From NCBI RefSeq assembly GCF_022346925.1, contig NZ_JAKRNJ010000002.1, positions 496,001 to 560,000 on the forward strand: 64,000 nt of DNA. Direction: 5' to 3'. The position numbers were made by a program, and so were the translations under genes. Source of the stretch: Microvirga sp. ACRRW (lineage in GTDB: Bacteria > Pseudomonadota > Alphaproteobacteria > Rhizobiales > Beijerinckiaceae). The notes below the pieces were generated by a model that had not been told where the DNA came from, did no database searches, and worked only from the letters and a program-made list of their open reading frames with translations. Position 1 is the first letter of the stretch. Each line of letters begins with the position of its first letter. Below are positions 43,554 through 52,652 of this stretch, one piece after another.

Positions 43554-46019
43554 ATGAACGAGCAATCGAAAGCCTTCGCTGCTTCCACCTCCCCCTTGAG
43601 GGGGGAGGTCGCGCCGCAGGCGCGGGAGGGGGTGGGATCCGCGACCTCGTCGATGTCGGCGCTACCACCCCACCCCGGATCGCTGACGCGCTCCGACCCT
43701 CCCACTCAAGGGGAGGATGGGGAGTTTCTTCGCCACGTCCGCAAGCCCCTGCCGCACGATTCCGGCCCGAAGCATGTGCAGGGCGTTGCGCAATACATCG
43801 ACGACATTCGTGAGCCCGAGGGCACGCTGCATGTGGCCATCGGTCAGGCCCCGAAGGCGCGTGGGCATCTGGTTTCGCTCGATGTTTCCGCCGTTCGCAA
43901 CACGCCGGGTGTCGTTGCCGTCCTCACCATTGCCGACATTCCCGGCAAGAACGATGTCTCGCCTGCTTTCGGCGACGATCCGCTCTTCGTCGACAGCGAG
44001 ATCAGCTTTCTCGGGCAGGCCGTCTTTGCCGTCGTCGCCACGACCCGCGACATTGCGCGGCGCGCGGTGAAGAAGGCGGTGATGGAGATCGAATCCGAGA
44101 CGCCGAGCATCACCGTCGAAGATGCTCTGGCGCGCGGCGAAACAGTTCTTCCGGATTATGCCTATGGCAGAGGCGACGTCGATGCTGTCGTCACTGCGGC
44201 CCCGCATCGGCTCGAAGGCCAATTTCGTGTCGGCGGGCAGGAGCATTTCTACCTTGAAGGGCAGGTCGCCTTTGCCATTCCAGGCGAGGACGGCGATGTG
44301 CATGTCTATTCCTCGACCCAGCATCCGACGGAAGTGCAGCATGTGGTTGCCCGCGTGCTCGACATTCCCGATTCCTACGTGACCTGCGAGACACGCCGCA
44401 TGGGCGGTGGCTTCGGCGGCAAGGAGAGTCAGGCGACGCAATGGGCCGTGACGGCGGCGCTGGCCGCGCGCGTGACGGGACGTCCGTGCAAGATCCGCCT
44501 GGACCGCGACGACGATTTCATCCTCACCGGCAAGCGTCACGATTTCCGCTGCGACTGGAAAGTCGGTTTCGATACTGAGGGACGTATCCAGGGTTATGGC
44601 GTCGATCTGCTGGCACGCTGCGGCTATTCTGCCGATCTGTCAGCCGGCGTGGTGGACCGCGCCATGTTCCATGCCGACAACGCCTATTGGATGCCCGCCG
44701 TCCACATCGCCTCGAAACGACTGAAGACCAACACGGTCTCGAACACCGCCTTTCGCGGTTTCGGCGGTCCGCAGGGCATGCTCGCCATCGAGCATGTGAT
44801 GGACCAGATCGCCTGGGCGACGGGTCGCGATCCGCTCGATGTGCGCTACGCCAATTTCTACCGGCAGGGTGAGAACCTCACGCCCTACGGCATGGAGGTG
44901 GAGGAAACCGATACGCTCCTCAATCTCGTGCGCAGGCTCGAGGAAACATCGAGCTACCGTGAGCGCCGCAAGGAGATTGCGGCCTTCAACGCCTCGTCTC
45001 CGATCATGAAACGCGGATTGTCGCTGACGCCGGTGAAGTTCGGCATCAGCTTCACGCTGACGCATATGAATCAGGCAGGTGCGTTGGTGCATGTGTATCA
45101 GGATGGCTCCGTGCATTTGAATCACGGCGGCACCGAAATGGGGCAGGGGCTCTACATCAAGGTGGCACAGGTGGTCGCCGAGGAATTCGGCATTGCCATG
45201 GAGCGCGTGCGCATTACTGCAACGACGACCGCGAAGGTACCTAACACCTCGCCGACGGCGGCGTCTTCCGGCTCCGATCTCAACGGTATGGCGGCGAAGG
45301 TCGCGGCGGGCGCGATCAAGAAGCGCATGATCGCTTATGCTGCCGAGTCCTATGGCATTCCCGAGGAGCAGATCGAATTCCGCGACGACCGCGTGTTCAT
45401 CGGCAACGAAAGCATCCCCTTCGACGAGCTTGCGAAGAAGTGCATTCTCGCCCGCGTTCCGATGTCCGAGGCAGGACACTACAAGACACCGAAGATCACC
45501 TGGGATCGTGCCAAGGGAACGGGCCGTCCCTTCTTCTATTTCGCCTATGGCGCGGCATGCTCCGAGGTGATCGTCGATACGCTGACCGGCGAGAACCGCG
45601 TATTGCGAACGGATATTCTCCATGATGTCGGGCGCTCCCTGAACCCGGCCATCGATATCGGCCAGATCGAAGGCGGCTTCGTGCAGGGCATGGGTTGGCT
45701 CACCACGGAGGAGCTGGTGTTCAGCAAGGAGGGGCATCTGCTCACGCATGCGCCGTCCACCTACAAGATCCCGGTGGCATCCGACGTCCCCGCTGATTTC
45801 CGCGTGGCGCTGTATCCCAATTCCAATCGCGAAGAGACGATCTACCGCTCAAAGGCCGTGGGCGAGCCGCCGATCATGCTGGCGAACAGCGTGTTTTGCG
45901 CACTGGCCGACGCGATCCATGCACTCGATCCATCAAAGCCGGTTCCGTTGAATGCGCCTGCGACGCCCGAGGCAATCCTGCGCGCCTGCGAGGCTCTGCG
46001 GGGGAGGCCGATGGGGTGA
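43554..46019 (+). CDS. xdhB: xanthine dehydrogenase large (molybdopterin) subunit
   Basis: An 821-residue catalytic subunit. Molybdopterin-binding motifs GGGFGGKE and FRGFGGPQG and the catalytic Glu in VGEPPIML are present. The first 65 residues contain an unusual stretch rich in Pro, Ser and Gly encoded by a palindromic repeat (43588-43716) that keeps the frame open; family homology begins only at FLRHVRKPLPHDS. A start downstream of the repeat is possible, but no clear one is seen. Overlaps xdhC by GTGA. Confidence 0.92.
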   Translation: MNEQSKAFAASTSPLRGEVAPQAREGVGSATSSMSALPPHPGSLTRSDPPTQGEDGEFLRHVRKPLPHDSGPKHVQGVAQYIDDIREPEGTLHVAIGQAPKARGHLVSLDVSAVRNTPGVVAVLTIADIPGKNDVSPAFGDDPLFVDSEISFLGQAVFAVVATTRDIARRAVKKAVMEIESETPSITVEDALARGETVLPDYAYGRGDVDAVVTAAPHRLEGQFRVGGQEHFYLEGQVAFAIPGEDGDVHVYSSTQHPTEVQHVVARVLDIPDSYVTCETRRMGGGFGGKESQATQWAVTAALAARVTGRPCKIRLDRDDDFILTGKRHDFRCDWKVGFDTEGRIQGYGVDLLARCGYSADLSAGVVDRAMFHADNAYWMPAVHIASKRLKTNTVSNTAFRGFGGPQGMLAIEHVMDQIAWATGRDPLDVRYANFYRQGENLTPYGMEVEETDTLLNLVRRLEETSSYRERRKEIAAFNASSPIMKRGLSLTPVKFGISFTLTHMNQAGALVHVYQDGSVHLNHGGTEMGQGLYIKVAQVVAEEFGIAMERVRITATTTAKVPNTSPTAASSGSDLNGMAAKVAAGAIKKRMIAYAAESYGIPEEQIEFRDDRVFIGNESIPFDELAKKCILARVPMSEAGHYKTPKITWDRAKGTGRPFFYFAYGAACSEVIVDTLTGENRVLRTDILHDVGRSLNPAIDIGQIEGGFVQGMGWLTTEELVFSKEGHLLTHAPSTYKIPVASDVPADFRVALYPNSNREETIYRSKAVGEPPIMLANSVFCALADAIHALDPSKPVPLNAPATPEAILRACEALRGRPMG
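43588..43716. repeat. palindromic repeat element inside the xdhB reading frame
   Basis: The ends are inverted copies: CCTCCCCCTTGAGGGGGGAGG at 43588-43607 region on the left and CCCTCCCACTCAAGGGGAGG at 43697-43716 on the right, with further inner pairing (GGGGGTGGG against CCCACCCC). Elements of this look are usually intergenic in Rhizobiales. Here it is translated in frame. Confidence 0.75.
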
Positions 46020-46981
46020 GAGTCTGGCGACAGCTCACCGATCTCATCACGCGGCACGGCGTCGCGGCGCTGATTTCCGTGCATGACGTGAAAGGCTCCG
46101 CGCCGCGCGAGAAGGATGCGCGCATGGTCGTGCGGCCCGATGGCGCCTTCCACGGCACCATTGGCGGCGGGCAGCTCGAGTTCCTCATGCTCGACATCGC
46201 CCGCGAGATGCTGTCAGCCGGGCGAGGGCCTGCGCGCATCGTCGATCAGGCGCTTGGGCCCGATCTCGGGCAATGTTGCGGCGGTCGCGTGAAGATCCTC
46301 ATCGAGACGTTCGACAAGCGCGACCTCGACGACATCGCCGCCTTCGCTGAAACGGAGGGCCTGGGTGGCCTCTTCGACCTCGAATGCCGCATGGACAATG
46401 GTCGCGTCAGGCGCGAGCTGGCATCGGAAGCGGATGCCAGCCCCGGCGCTGAGTGGCGCGAGACTCATGGTGAGGATCGCACGCCCGTTCTGATCTTTGG
46501 CGCGGGCCATGTGGGCCGTGCGCTCGTGCTAGCCCTTGCTCCTCTCCCGTTCGTTGTCCGTTGGCTCGATGACCGGGAGGATGCTTTTCCTTCTCACGTT
46601 CCGGCCAACGCATCGGCGATCCGCATGAAAAGTCCCGAGGCCGAGATTGCCGAGGCGGGGGCGGATTCCCTCATCCTCGTGATGACCCACGATCATCCCC
46701 TCGACATGGCGATCACGGCAGCGGCCCTGCGGCGCGGCTTCCCCTATGTGGGCCTCATCGGCAGTGCGACGAAGCGGGCACGATTCGAAAAGCGCTTCCG
46801 GGAACTCGGCTTGCCGCAGGAGAGGATCACCTCCCTGGTCTGCCCCATCGGGCTTCCAGACATCGCGGACAAAGACCCGGCCGTGATCGCGGCTTCGGTC
46901 GTGGCGCAACTCCTCCAGATACGGGAGCGGCGCCAGCTTGACCGAAATCTCTCGCCTCTCAGGCCCTCAGGCGATACATAA
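46016..46981 (+). CDS. xdhC: xanthine dehydrogenase accessory protein XdhC
   Basis: A 321-residue molybdenum cofactor-binding chaperone that sulfurates and delivers cofactor to XdhB. An N-terminal XdhC/CoxI domain (VHDVKGSAPREKDARM, GTIGGGQLE, LGPDLGQCCGG) is followed by a Rossmann domain (VLIFGAGHVGRAL) and VMTHDHPLDM. The GTG start overlaps the xdhB stop and has GGGGAGG upstream. Confidence 0.93.
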   Translation: MRVWRQLTDLITRHGVAALISVHDVKGSAPREKDARMVVRPDGAFHGTIGGGQLEFLMLDIAREMLSAGRGPARIVDQALGPDLGQCCGGRVKILIETFDKRDLDDIAAFAETEGLGGLFDLECRMDNGRVRRELASEADASPGAEWRETHGEDRTPVLIFGAGHVGRALVLALAPLPFVVRWLDDREDAFPSHVPANASAIRMKSPEAEIAEAGADSLILVMTHDHPLDMAITAAALRRGFPYVGLIGSATKRARFEKRFRELGLPQERITSLVCPIGLPDIADKDPAVIAASVVAQLLQIRERRQLDRNLSPLRPSGDT

Positions 46982-46987
46982 ATCCTC

Positions 46988-47473
46988 ATGACCGACACGA
47001 ACACTCAAGACCAGCACTACCTAAAGCGCGCCATCGACCTGTCTCGCCAACACATGGACGAGGGCGCGGGCGGCCCGTTCGGCGCCGTGATCGTGCGCGA
47101 CGGCACGGTTCTGGCCGAGGGCTGGAACCAGGTGACCTCCGCCAACGATCCCACGGCGCATGCCGAGGTGACGGCGATCCGCCGCGCCTGCGAAGAGGTT
47201 GGGGATTTCTCGCTGGAGGGCGCGACGCTCTATACGAGCTGCGAGCCGTGCCCCATGTGCCTGGCCTCGGCCTATTGGGCGCGGGTGTCGCGCATCGTTT
47301 TCGCCAATACCCGCCAGGATGCCGCCGAGATCGGTTTCGACGACAGCTTGATCTATGACGAAATCCCTAAGACGATTTCGGAGCGCCTCATTCCGACTGA
47401 TCACCTGCCGAGCCTGGAGGCCAAGGCGGTGTTCCAGGCTTGGGCGGACAAGGCGGATAAGGTTGAGTATTAA
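46988..47473 (+). CDS. guanine deaminase-type nucleoside/base deaminase
   Basis: A 161-residue cytidine-deaminase-fold enzyme with zinc motifs HAEVTAI and PCPMC (CEPCPMCLASAYWA) and the C-terminal extension ending in aromatic residues, typical of small bacterial guanine deaminases (guanine to xanthine). The position directly after xdhC supports the purine role: its product feeds the dehydrogenase. tRNA adenosine deaminase is an alternative, but less likely in this context. Confidence 0.82.
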   Translation: MTDTNTQDQHYLKRAIDLSRQHMDEGAGGPFGAVIVRDGTVLAEGWNQVTSANDPTAHAEVTAIRRACEEVGDFSLEGATLYTSCEPCPMCLASAYWARVSRIVFANTRQDAAEIGFDDSLIYDEIPKTISERLIPTDHLPSLEAKAVFQAWADKADKVEY

Positions 47474-47530
47474 ATTGGCCGGTTGGGCCTCCTATCTATC
47501 GCTGAACCAGATTTAACCTGAGACAAACCC

Positions 47531-48115
47531 ATGCCCCGCGTCACCACCATCGTCCGCAAGCCCGCCGTGAAGGCCGACCGTGTCGTCGACACCATTACCC
47601 TCGACCATGAGGCGAGGAGCCGCCGGCATGCTCATCTGAAGGGCGAGGGCGGCACGGAGATCCACATGGATCTCGACATGGAAACCACCATCAACGACGG
47701 CGATGCGCTGCGGCTTGAGGACGGCAGCCTCGTTCAGGTGAAGGCGAAGTCCGAAGGGCTGCTGGAGGTGAAGGCGGAGAACCCACTGCGCCTCATGCGT
47801 CTTGCCTGGCACCTGGGCTCCAATCACGGCTTCGCCGAGATCACGAACGACGCGCTCTATATCGAGAACAACCCGGCGCTTGCGGAACTCGCGCGCGGAC
47901 AGGGCTGCACCGTGACGCCGGTGGAACGCCCCTTCAAGCCCGAGCGCAGCACGCATGTCTGCGATTACGACCATCATCATCACGGGCATGACCACCATCA
48001 CCATGACCATGCTCACGAGCATCATGGCCATTCGCACGATCACAAGCATGATCATCACCACGATCATGGCCATGGCTGCGGATGCGGCCACCATGACCAC
48101 AAGCACGATCATTAA
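47531..48115 (+). CDS. ureE: urease accessory nickel chaperone UreE, His-rich tail
   Basis: A 194-residue UreE, which carries nickel to the urease assembly complex. The N-terminal domain contains LDHEARSRRHAHLK; the metal-binding domain has LAWHLGSNHGFAEI, normally preceding the bridging His. The tail (about 146-194) is almost entirely His, Asp and Gly with a CGCG block. No other urease gene is nearby, so it is separated from its usual ure operon. Its place next to purine degradation, which ends in urea, is functionally sensible. Confidence 0.93.
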   Translation: MPRVTTIVRKPAVKADRVVDTITLDHEARSRRHAHLKGEGGTEIHMDLDMETTINDGDALRLEDGSLVQVKAKSEGLLEVKAENPLRLMRLAWHLGSNHGFAEITNDALYIENNPALAELARGQGCTVTPVERPFKPERSTHVCDYDHHHHGHDHHHHDHAHEHHGHSHDHKHDHHHDHGHGCGCGHHDHKHDH

Positions 48116-48167
48116 GGGGCGAGTGTCCCTTTCGCTCGCTAGCCGGTAAAACTTCTGCGGGGCCGCA

Positions 48168-50108
48168 TTATTCGCCTGCGGTGGAACGGAGTTCCGCTTT
48201 CTTTTGCGTTAGAAATGCGGGCTTTCGCTCAATGAGACGCGCACCGACGAAGGCCGCTCCGTCTTTTGTAAGGTGGCCTATATCGAAGAGCAGAGGCTTC
48301 TGGCTGTCGGTCAGGACATGACAGAAGCCTTTTCGAGGGCATAAGAGACTCATCAGATCGATATAATGAGAGCCGAGCTTTTGCTTTAAGGCTCGGTTGA
48401 TCCCGATAGCCTCCGGCGCCATGAATTGAGAGGCAAAAGCCTCCAAACCCTCAAGCTTGCCATTGCTGTTTGCAATGTCGATGCTGCTTGCAAGCATGTC
48501 CTTGCGGCCGGTCACATAAACATCGGCTGCTGTGCGCTGTTTGATTTCTGTAATGGCGTTCTCGATGTGCTTCATGTTCTGAGGCAGCCAGACCATCGAC
48601 AGGATAACGGCATCCGCCTCACGGAGAAGCGCAGAGTTCAGGGCATTCGATATCTGGCTCCTGCACTGCTCTTTCAGGTTGGGGTTCCTGGCAGTCATGG
48701 GGTTTTCTGAATTCCAGAATGCGTCCTCATCGGCATTCGCCACGAAAGGCGCTCCGCATTCATGAAAGACAACGGCTGACGCTATTTCCAGGCTTTTGTC
48801 CTGCCCCGCCTCGACAAGCATGTTGAGGAGATCGGCAGCCTGGGAGTCGCCAACGATAAAAATGCGCTTCTTGCCGGTCGTAAAGTGATCGCCCTGTCGC
48901 TTGGGGTGCCGTGACCAGACGTAATCGCGTGATGCGGCGATATCGACCTTGTTGACCTCCTGAAGAGCTGGCGGCAGGCGCCATACCCATCCCCCGGTGA
49001 GCCAGCTATGGGCAGCCGGTGCGATGACCAGAGCAATGGCACCTGCGCAGACGGCATTGAATAAAGCCGGTGAAGCGTTCTGTCGCGTTCGAGGCCTGCG
49101 AAACGCGACCTCGACATAGCGATGAAGGATCAGGCTGAGAATGAATGTCGCGACGAGAAGCGCAACCTTTTCAAGCGACGATGGCTCCCGTTTCAGGACG
49201 TAGTGCGTGAAGACGACGAGGGGCCAGTGCACGAGGTACAAAGAATAGCTGATGCTCCCGAGGAACTGCATCGGCTTCGTCTTCAGGGCCCACGATCCCC
49301 GCGCAGACGGGCCGGCATAAATCAGCAACGCCGTGCCGATAGTGGGAAGGAGCGCAGCATATTTGGGAAATGCCGTGCGCTCGTCGAAGGCGAACACACT
49401 GAATAGAACGGCAACCAGCCCGCAGGCGTAGATGGCATCCAACCTGAGCCCCGATGACCGGCGGCTCTCGGCAAAGGCGACCAGGGCGCCGATGGCGAAT
49501 TCATAAACCCTGAAAGGGGTCAGGAAGAATGCTCCGGATGGGTTTCTCCGCATCATGTAGAGCGATGCCGCGAAGCTCAGGACCGCGATCAGGACTGTTC
49601 CCGTCAAGAGTGCCGGGCGGCCTCTCCATCGGAACAGGGCGACCGTAAAGGCAGGCGACAGCAGATAGAATTGAAACTCCACAGCCAGCGACCAAGTGTG
49701 GAGCAGTGGCTTCAAGATGGCCTTGGCATCGAAATAGCCGGCTTCTCTCCAGAAGAAGAAGTTGGAAACGCCAAGAAGGGACGTCACCGTCGAGCCGGAC
49801 AAACGGGTGAAATCTTCGATGGAGAATAAGAAGAGGCCCGCCAGATAAGTCCCTGCAACCGTGCAAAGCAGCGCGGGAAGAAGCCTTCGCATTCTGCGAT
49901 CGTAGAATTCCCTGAAGGAAAAGGCTCCGGATTCGATCTCTGAAAGAATAATCTTTGTAATGAGATAGCCGCTGATGACAAAAAAGATGTCGACCCCGAC
50001 AAAGCCGCCCGTGAAAGGCCAAATATCGACATGGTAGAAGAGCACCGCCAAAACGGCGACAGCACGTAAGCCTTCTACATCAGGACGGTATGTGGGTTTT
50101 GTCGTCAT
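48168..50108 (-). CDS. membrane acyltransferase with SGNH domain (OafA/YrhL type)
   Basis: A 646-residue protein. The N-terminal two-thirds (about ten helices) is an acyltransferase-3 domain with RPDVEGLRAVAVLAVLFYH, FFVISGYLIT and SYSLYLVHWPLVV; the C-terminal third is a periplasmic SGNH-type esterase/transferase with FIVGDSQAADL and a late DIGHLTKDGA block. It acetylates an extracellular polysaccharide, O-antigen or peptidoglycan; the acceptor is unknown. Isolated gene, divergent from ybaK. Confidence 0.9.
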   Translation of the reverse strand: MTTKPTYRPDVEGLRAVAVLAVLFYHVDIWPFTGGFVGVDIFFVISGYLITKIILSEIESGAFSFREFYDRRMRRLLPALLCTVAGTYLAGLFLFSIEDFTRLSGSTVTSLLGVSNFFFWREAGYFDAKAILKPLLHTWSLAVEFQFYLLSPAFTVALFRWRGRPALLTGTVLIAVLSFAASLYMMRRNPSGAFFLTPFRVYEFAIGALVAFAESRRSSGLRLDAIYACGLVAVLFSVFAFDERTAFPKYAALLPTIGTALLIYAGPSARGSWALKTKPMQFLGSISYSLYLVHWPLVVFTHYVLKREPSSLEKVALLVATFILSLILHRYVEVAFRRPRTRQNASPALFNAVCAGAIALVIAPAAHSWLTGGWVWRLPPALQEVNKVDIAASRDYVWSRHPKRQGDHFTTGKKRIFIVGDSQAADLLNMLVEAGQDKSLEIASAVVFHECGAPFVANADEDAFWNSENPMTARNPNLKEQCRSQISNALNSALLREADAVILSMVWLPQNMKHIENAITEIKQRTAADVYVTGRKDMLASSIDIANSNGKLEGLEAFASQFMAPEAIGINRALKQKLGSHYIDLMSLLCPRKGFCHVLTDSQKPLLFDIGHLTKDGAAFVGARLIERKPAFLTQKKAELRSTAGE

Positions 50109-50212
50109 GGTTAGCGCATGCCATAGGCTTGTAGTGAAGACAAGAACAGGCGGTTAAGCCTATAGAGCAGGGGTATCTTCCGAAGATTACCTTCAGTAAA
50201 GATAGATATATC

Positions 50213-50689
50213 ATGTCCAAGACGACCCGCGCCACGCAGGCTCTCCAGCAGGCTGGCGTCTCCTTCACGGTTCACACCTACGACTACGATCCCAATGCGG
50301 AGCGCATCGGCCTGCAGGCGGCTGAAGCCATGGGCGTGGACCCCAGCAAGGTGCTGAAGACGCTGATGGTGCTGGTAGATGGAAAGCCCGCCTGCGTAGT
50401 GCTTCCATCCGACAAGGAGGTGAACCTGAAGAAGCTCGCCGCAGCATTGGGCGGCAAGGCGGCGCAGATGATGAAGCCAGCGGACGCGGAGCGCCAGACC
50501 GGGTATCACGTGGGCGGCATCAGCCCCTTCGGCCAGAAAAAGCGTGTGCCGGTCCTCATCGAGCAATCCGCCTTTGCTTACGGCGAGGTCTTCATGAACG
50601 GAGGCCAGCGCGGCCTGCAAGTAAAGCTCCAGCCGAAAGATGCGGCTGAAGTGCTGGATGCGAAAATCTCGAGCCTGATTCAGGAATAG
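50213..50689 (+). CDS. ybaK: Cys-tRNA(Pro)/Cys-tRNA(Cys) deacylase YbaK
   Basis: A 158-residue editing enzyme that hydrolyses mischarged Cys-tRNA(Pro). The catalytic lysine lies in SKVLKTLMV, with TGYHVGGISPFG and the C-terminal LQPKDAAEVLDAKI typical of the family. Length is normal. Stands alone. Confidence 0.94.
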   Translation: MSKTTRATQALQQAGVSFTVHTYDYDPNAERIGLQAAEAMGVDPSKVLKTLMVLVDGKPACVVLPSDKEVNLKKLAAALGGKAAQMMKPADAERQTGYHVGGISPFGQKKRVPVLIEQSAFAYGEVFMNGGQRGLQVKLQPKDAAEVLDAKISSLIQE

Positions 50690-50745
50690 CGCTCACGCCA
50701 TAGGCCGTGAAAGCTCCACGATCCCGGCCCGAGACGCTGACGATG

Positions 50746-51459
50746 TCAGTTCGACACCTGAAACTTAACCTCGCCGTTGTTCAGGAAGCAGAGCTTATTG
50801 AACAACTTGAGGTCCAGTGGGTTCGGCAGCCGGATGTCCTGAACGTCAGGATATGGCTTCGTCAGCGGATCGTACGAACGATGGACCTGCGAGATGAAGA
50901 CGATGATCACGCCGCGCTCGCGGGCGAATGACCTGAGCGCGCCGACCTGATCCGCCAATGCCGGATTCTCGCGTCTCTGATCCAGCAATTGCAGGTAATC
51001 GATGACGATAAGAATGCCGCGAGGCGCTGACGCCATTTCCTCGATAATGTAGCCGGCATTGATGCCGTCCGAACAATCGAGCGCGAACAGGTCGTTGAAC
51101 TGCGCGGGCTCGACACCAAGAGCGCGCAGGCGATCCAGAACATCCTTCTCGGTATATTCCAGCGTATAGAAGGCCGCCCGCTTGCCGGATTTCATGGCTT
51201 CCACGGCGAGTTCGAGGCTCATCAAGGTTTTGCCTTGGCCCGGCCTTGCGGCAACCAGCACCAGATCGCCGGGGAGCAATCGCGTAAGCAGCTTACCAGC
51301 GGGCGAGATTGCGGATTGTCTCGCCGCAAGCAGGCTCCAGGCGCTGTAGCCCTCCTGTTGAGCAATTCGGTCCAGGGCCTCATGCAGCGGAATGCCGCCC
51401 TCGCGGGACAAGAGCTTCGCTTTGCGCTTCAATTGATAAATCGGCGCAGACAACGTCAT
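50746..51459 (-). CDS. small DnaB/RecA-fold ATPase
   Basis: A 237-residue protein resembling only the C-terminal motor domain of replicative helicase DnaB: Walker A ARPGQGKTLMS, Glu in FYTLEYTEKD, Walker B LIVIDYLQLLDQ and a FISQVHRS motif. The N-terminal 60 residues are an unrelated helical segment (LLSREGGIPLHEALDRIAQQ). Start at ATG 51459 with GGGAGG. Function unknown; the DnaB N-terminal domain is missing, so it is not the replicative helicase. Confidence 0.75.
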   Translation of the reverse strand: MTLSAPIYQLKRKAKLLSREGGIPLHEALDRIAQQEGYSAWSLLAARQSAISPAGKLLTRLLPGDLVLVAARPGQGKTLMSLELAVEAMKSGKRAAFYTLEYTEKDVLDRLRALGVEPAQFNDLFALDCSDGINAGYIIEEMASAPRGILIVIDYLQLLDQRRENPALADQVGALRSFARERGVIIVFISQVHRSYDPLTKPYPDVQDIRLPNPLDLKLFNKLCFLNNGEVKFQVSN

Positions 51460-51669
51460 CGTTAAACCTCCCATTGCGAGCTGTATTCGCAATCCCTCCT
51501 TATGCTCGGCGCTCGAACAGTCGGTTCGATGATGAAGTGAACCCTGTATGGCTGATACTTTCCCGGTGGAGGGGGGAGGCGTGGGCCGCGCCGGAATCGG
51601 ACTATAGCGCAACCCACATTGTTCGGAAATCGCGAAGCTTGCGTGACGAGCGCAGGCCTGCAACCAAGC

Positions 51670-52422
51670 TTAGAACGCGAAGTCCCAGTCGAGATGGTGG
51701 CTCAGCTTATGATGCAAGGCCTCCAGAATTGGTGGGTTGGCGTCCTGATGGTGAGACGCAACAAGGTCGGCTATGCCTCCCGTCTCCATCGCATCGGCAA
51801 TCGCTTCAATGAGGAGAACCTTTGCCTCTCCTTCGGGGAAGGTGAAGGCATTGTCACCGAGGGCGAAGGTCAGCGTGCCGTCGCCAAGCCTGTCGGCCAG
51901 ATCAAGAATCTTGTCGGCCACGAAATCAGAGAGAGGATGATCTCTCTCGGCCAAGGCCGCGCTCGTTTCCTGCAGCCACGCCACCAGGGCGGCTCTTTCC
52001 TGCGGGTCCGGCCGGATACTCCCTTGTTCGATGAGATCGGCGGCCGTATCGACCGCCTTCGCGACGTCGAATCCGATCAGGAACTCGGGATGGCTGTGAA
52101 TGATGCGTCCGAGCATCGCGAGGATTGCGGCCCCGGCATAAAGATCGCCCTCGCTCGAAACCGCATCGTCCGGCAGGGCCATGATGCCTTTGATCAGCTG
52201 GAGATCGGCTCGGGCTTCTTCTCGCGAAGTTGCGTCGAGCACGGCCTGATCGTGTCGGCTGAACAATGCGTCCAGCGGGTCGATCGGTTGTTTTGCGAAG
52301 GACGGCTGGTCTCCTGGCTTCAGCAGCACGCCTCCCGAGTAGCCGGGGCCGCCGTACAGGCCATAGGTTGGGATTTGAAGGTCTTCATCGGCTAGGGCCA
52401 GGACAAGCCAGTTGATCGACAT
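51670..52422 (-). CDS. uncharacterised protein with a phospholipase A2-like motif
   Basis: A 250-residue protein without a clear signal peptide, though residues 5-11 are hydrophobic. Residues 23-31 (YGGPGYSGG) and 46-60 (PIDPLDALFSRHDQA) resemble the calcium loop and catalytic His-Asp helix of the secreted and parvoviral PLA2 fold, with a later AD at 72-73. The rest is acidic, alanine-rich helix (about 90-245). No cysteines that could make the usual PLA2 disulfides are seen. I do not recognise the whole protein; the PLA2 suggestion rests on motif spacing only. Confidence 0.55.
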   Translation of the reverse strand: MSINWLVLALADEDLQIPTYGLYGGPGYSGGVLLKPGDQPSFAKQPIDPLDALFSRHDQAVLDATSREEARADLQLIKGIMALPDDAVSSEGDLYAGAAILAMLGRIIHSHPEFLIGFDVAKAVDTAADLIEQGSIRPDPQERAALVAWLQETSAALAERDHPLSDFVADKILDLADRLGDGTLTFALGDNAFTFPEGEAKVLLIEAIADAMETGGIADLVASHHQDANPPILEALHHKLSHHLDWDFAF

Positions 52423-52652
52423 GGTGCTTCCCTTCGAAAAGACTACGCTTTCGAGAACCGTGACCGTTCACGAAGGGGTAGGTCACAGGCTCGATCCGGC
52501 CAGAATGGGGTAGCTGGGCCGTTGCGGAGAGAGCTTGCGAACCTCTGTGACATCGCCGACCGCTTATTTTCCTTGAGATTGTCACCACCATATCGGAAAA
52601 GGCTGCTCCAAGCTCCGATCAGCCGGAAACCTCTCCTAGAAACTATTTCGAG

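Noticed and set aside
43662..44540. 292-codon minus-strand frame over the start of xdhB
   Set aside because: Antisense shadow of xdhB without a recognisable domain.
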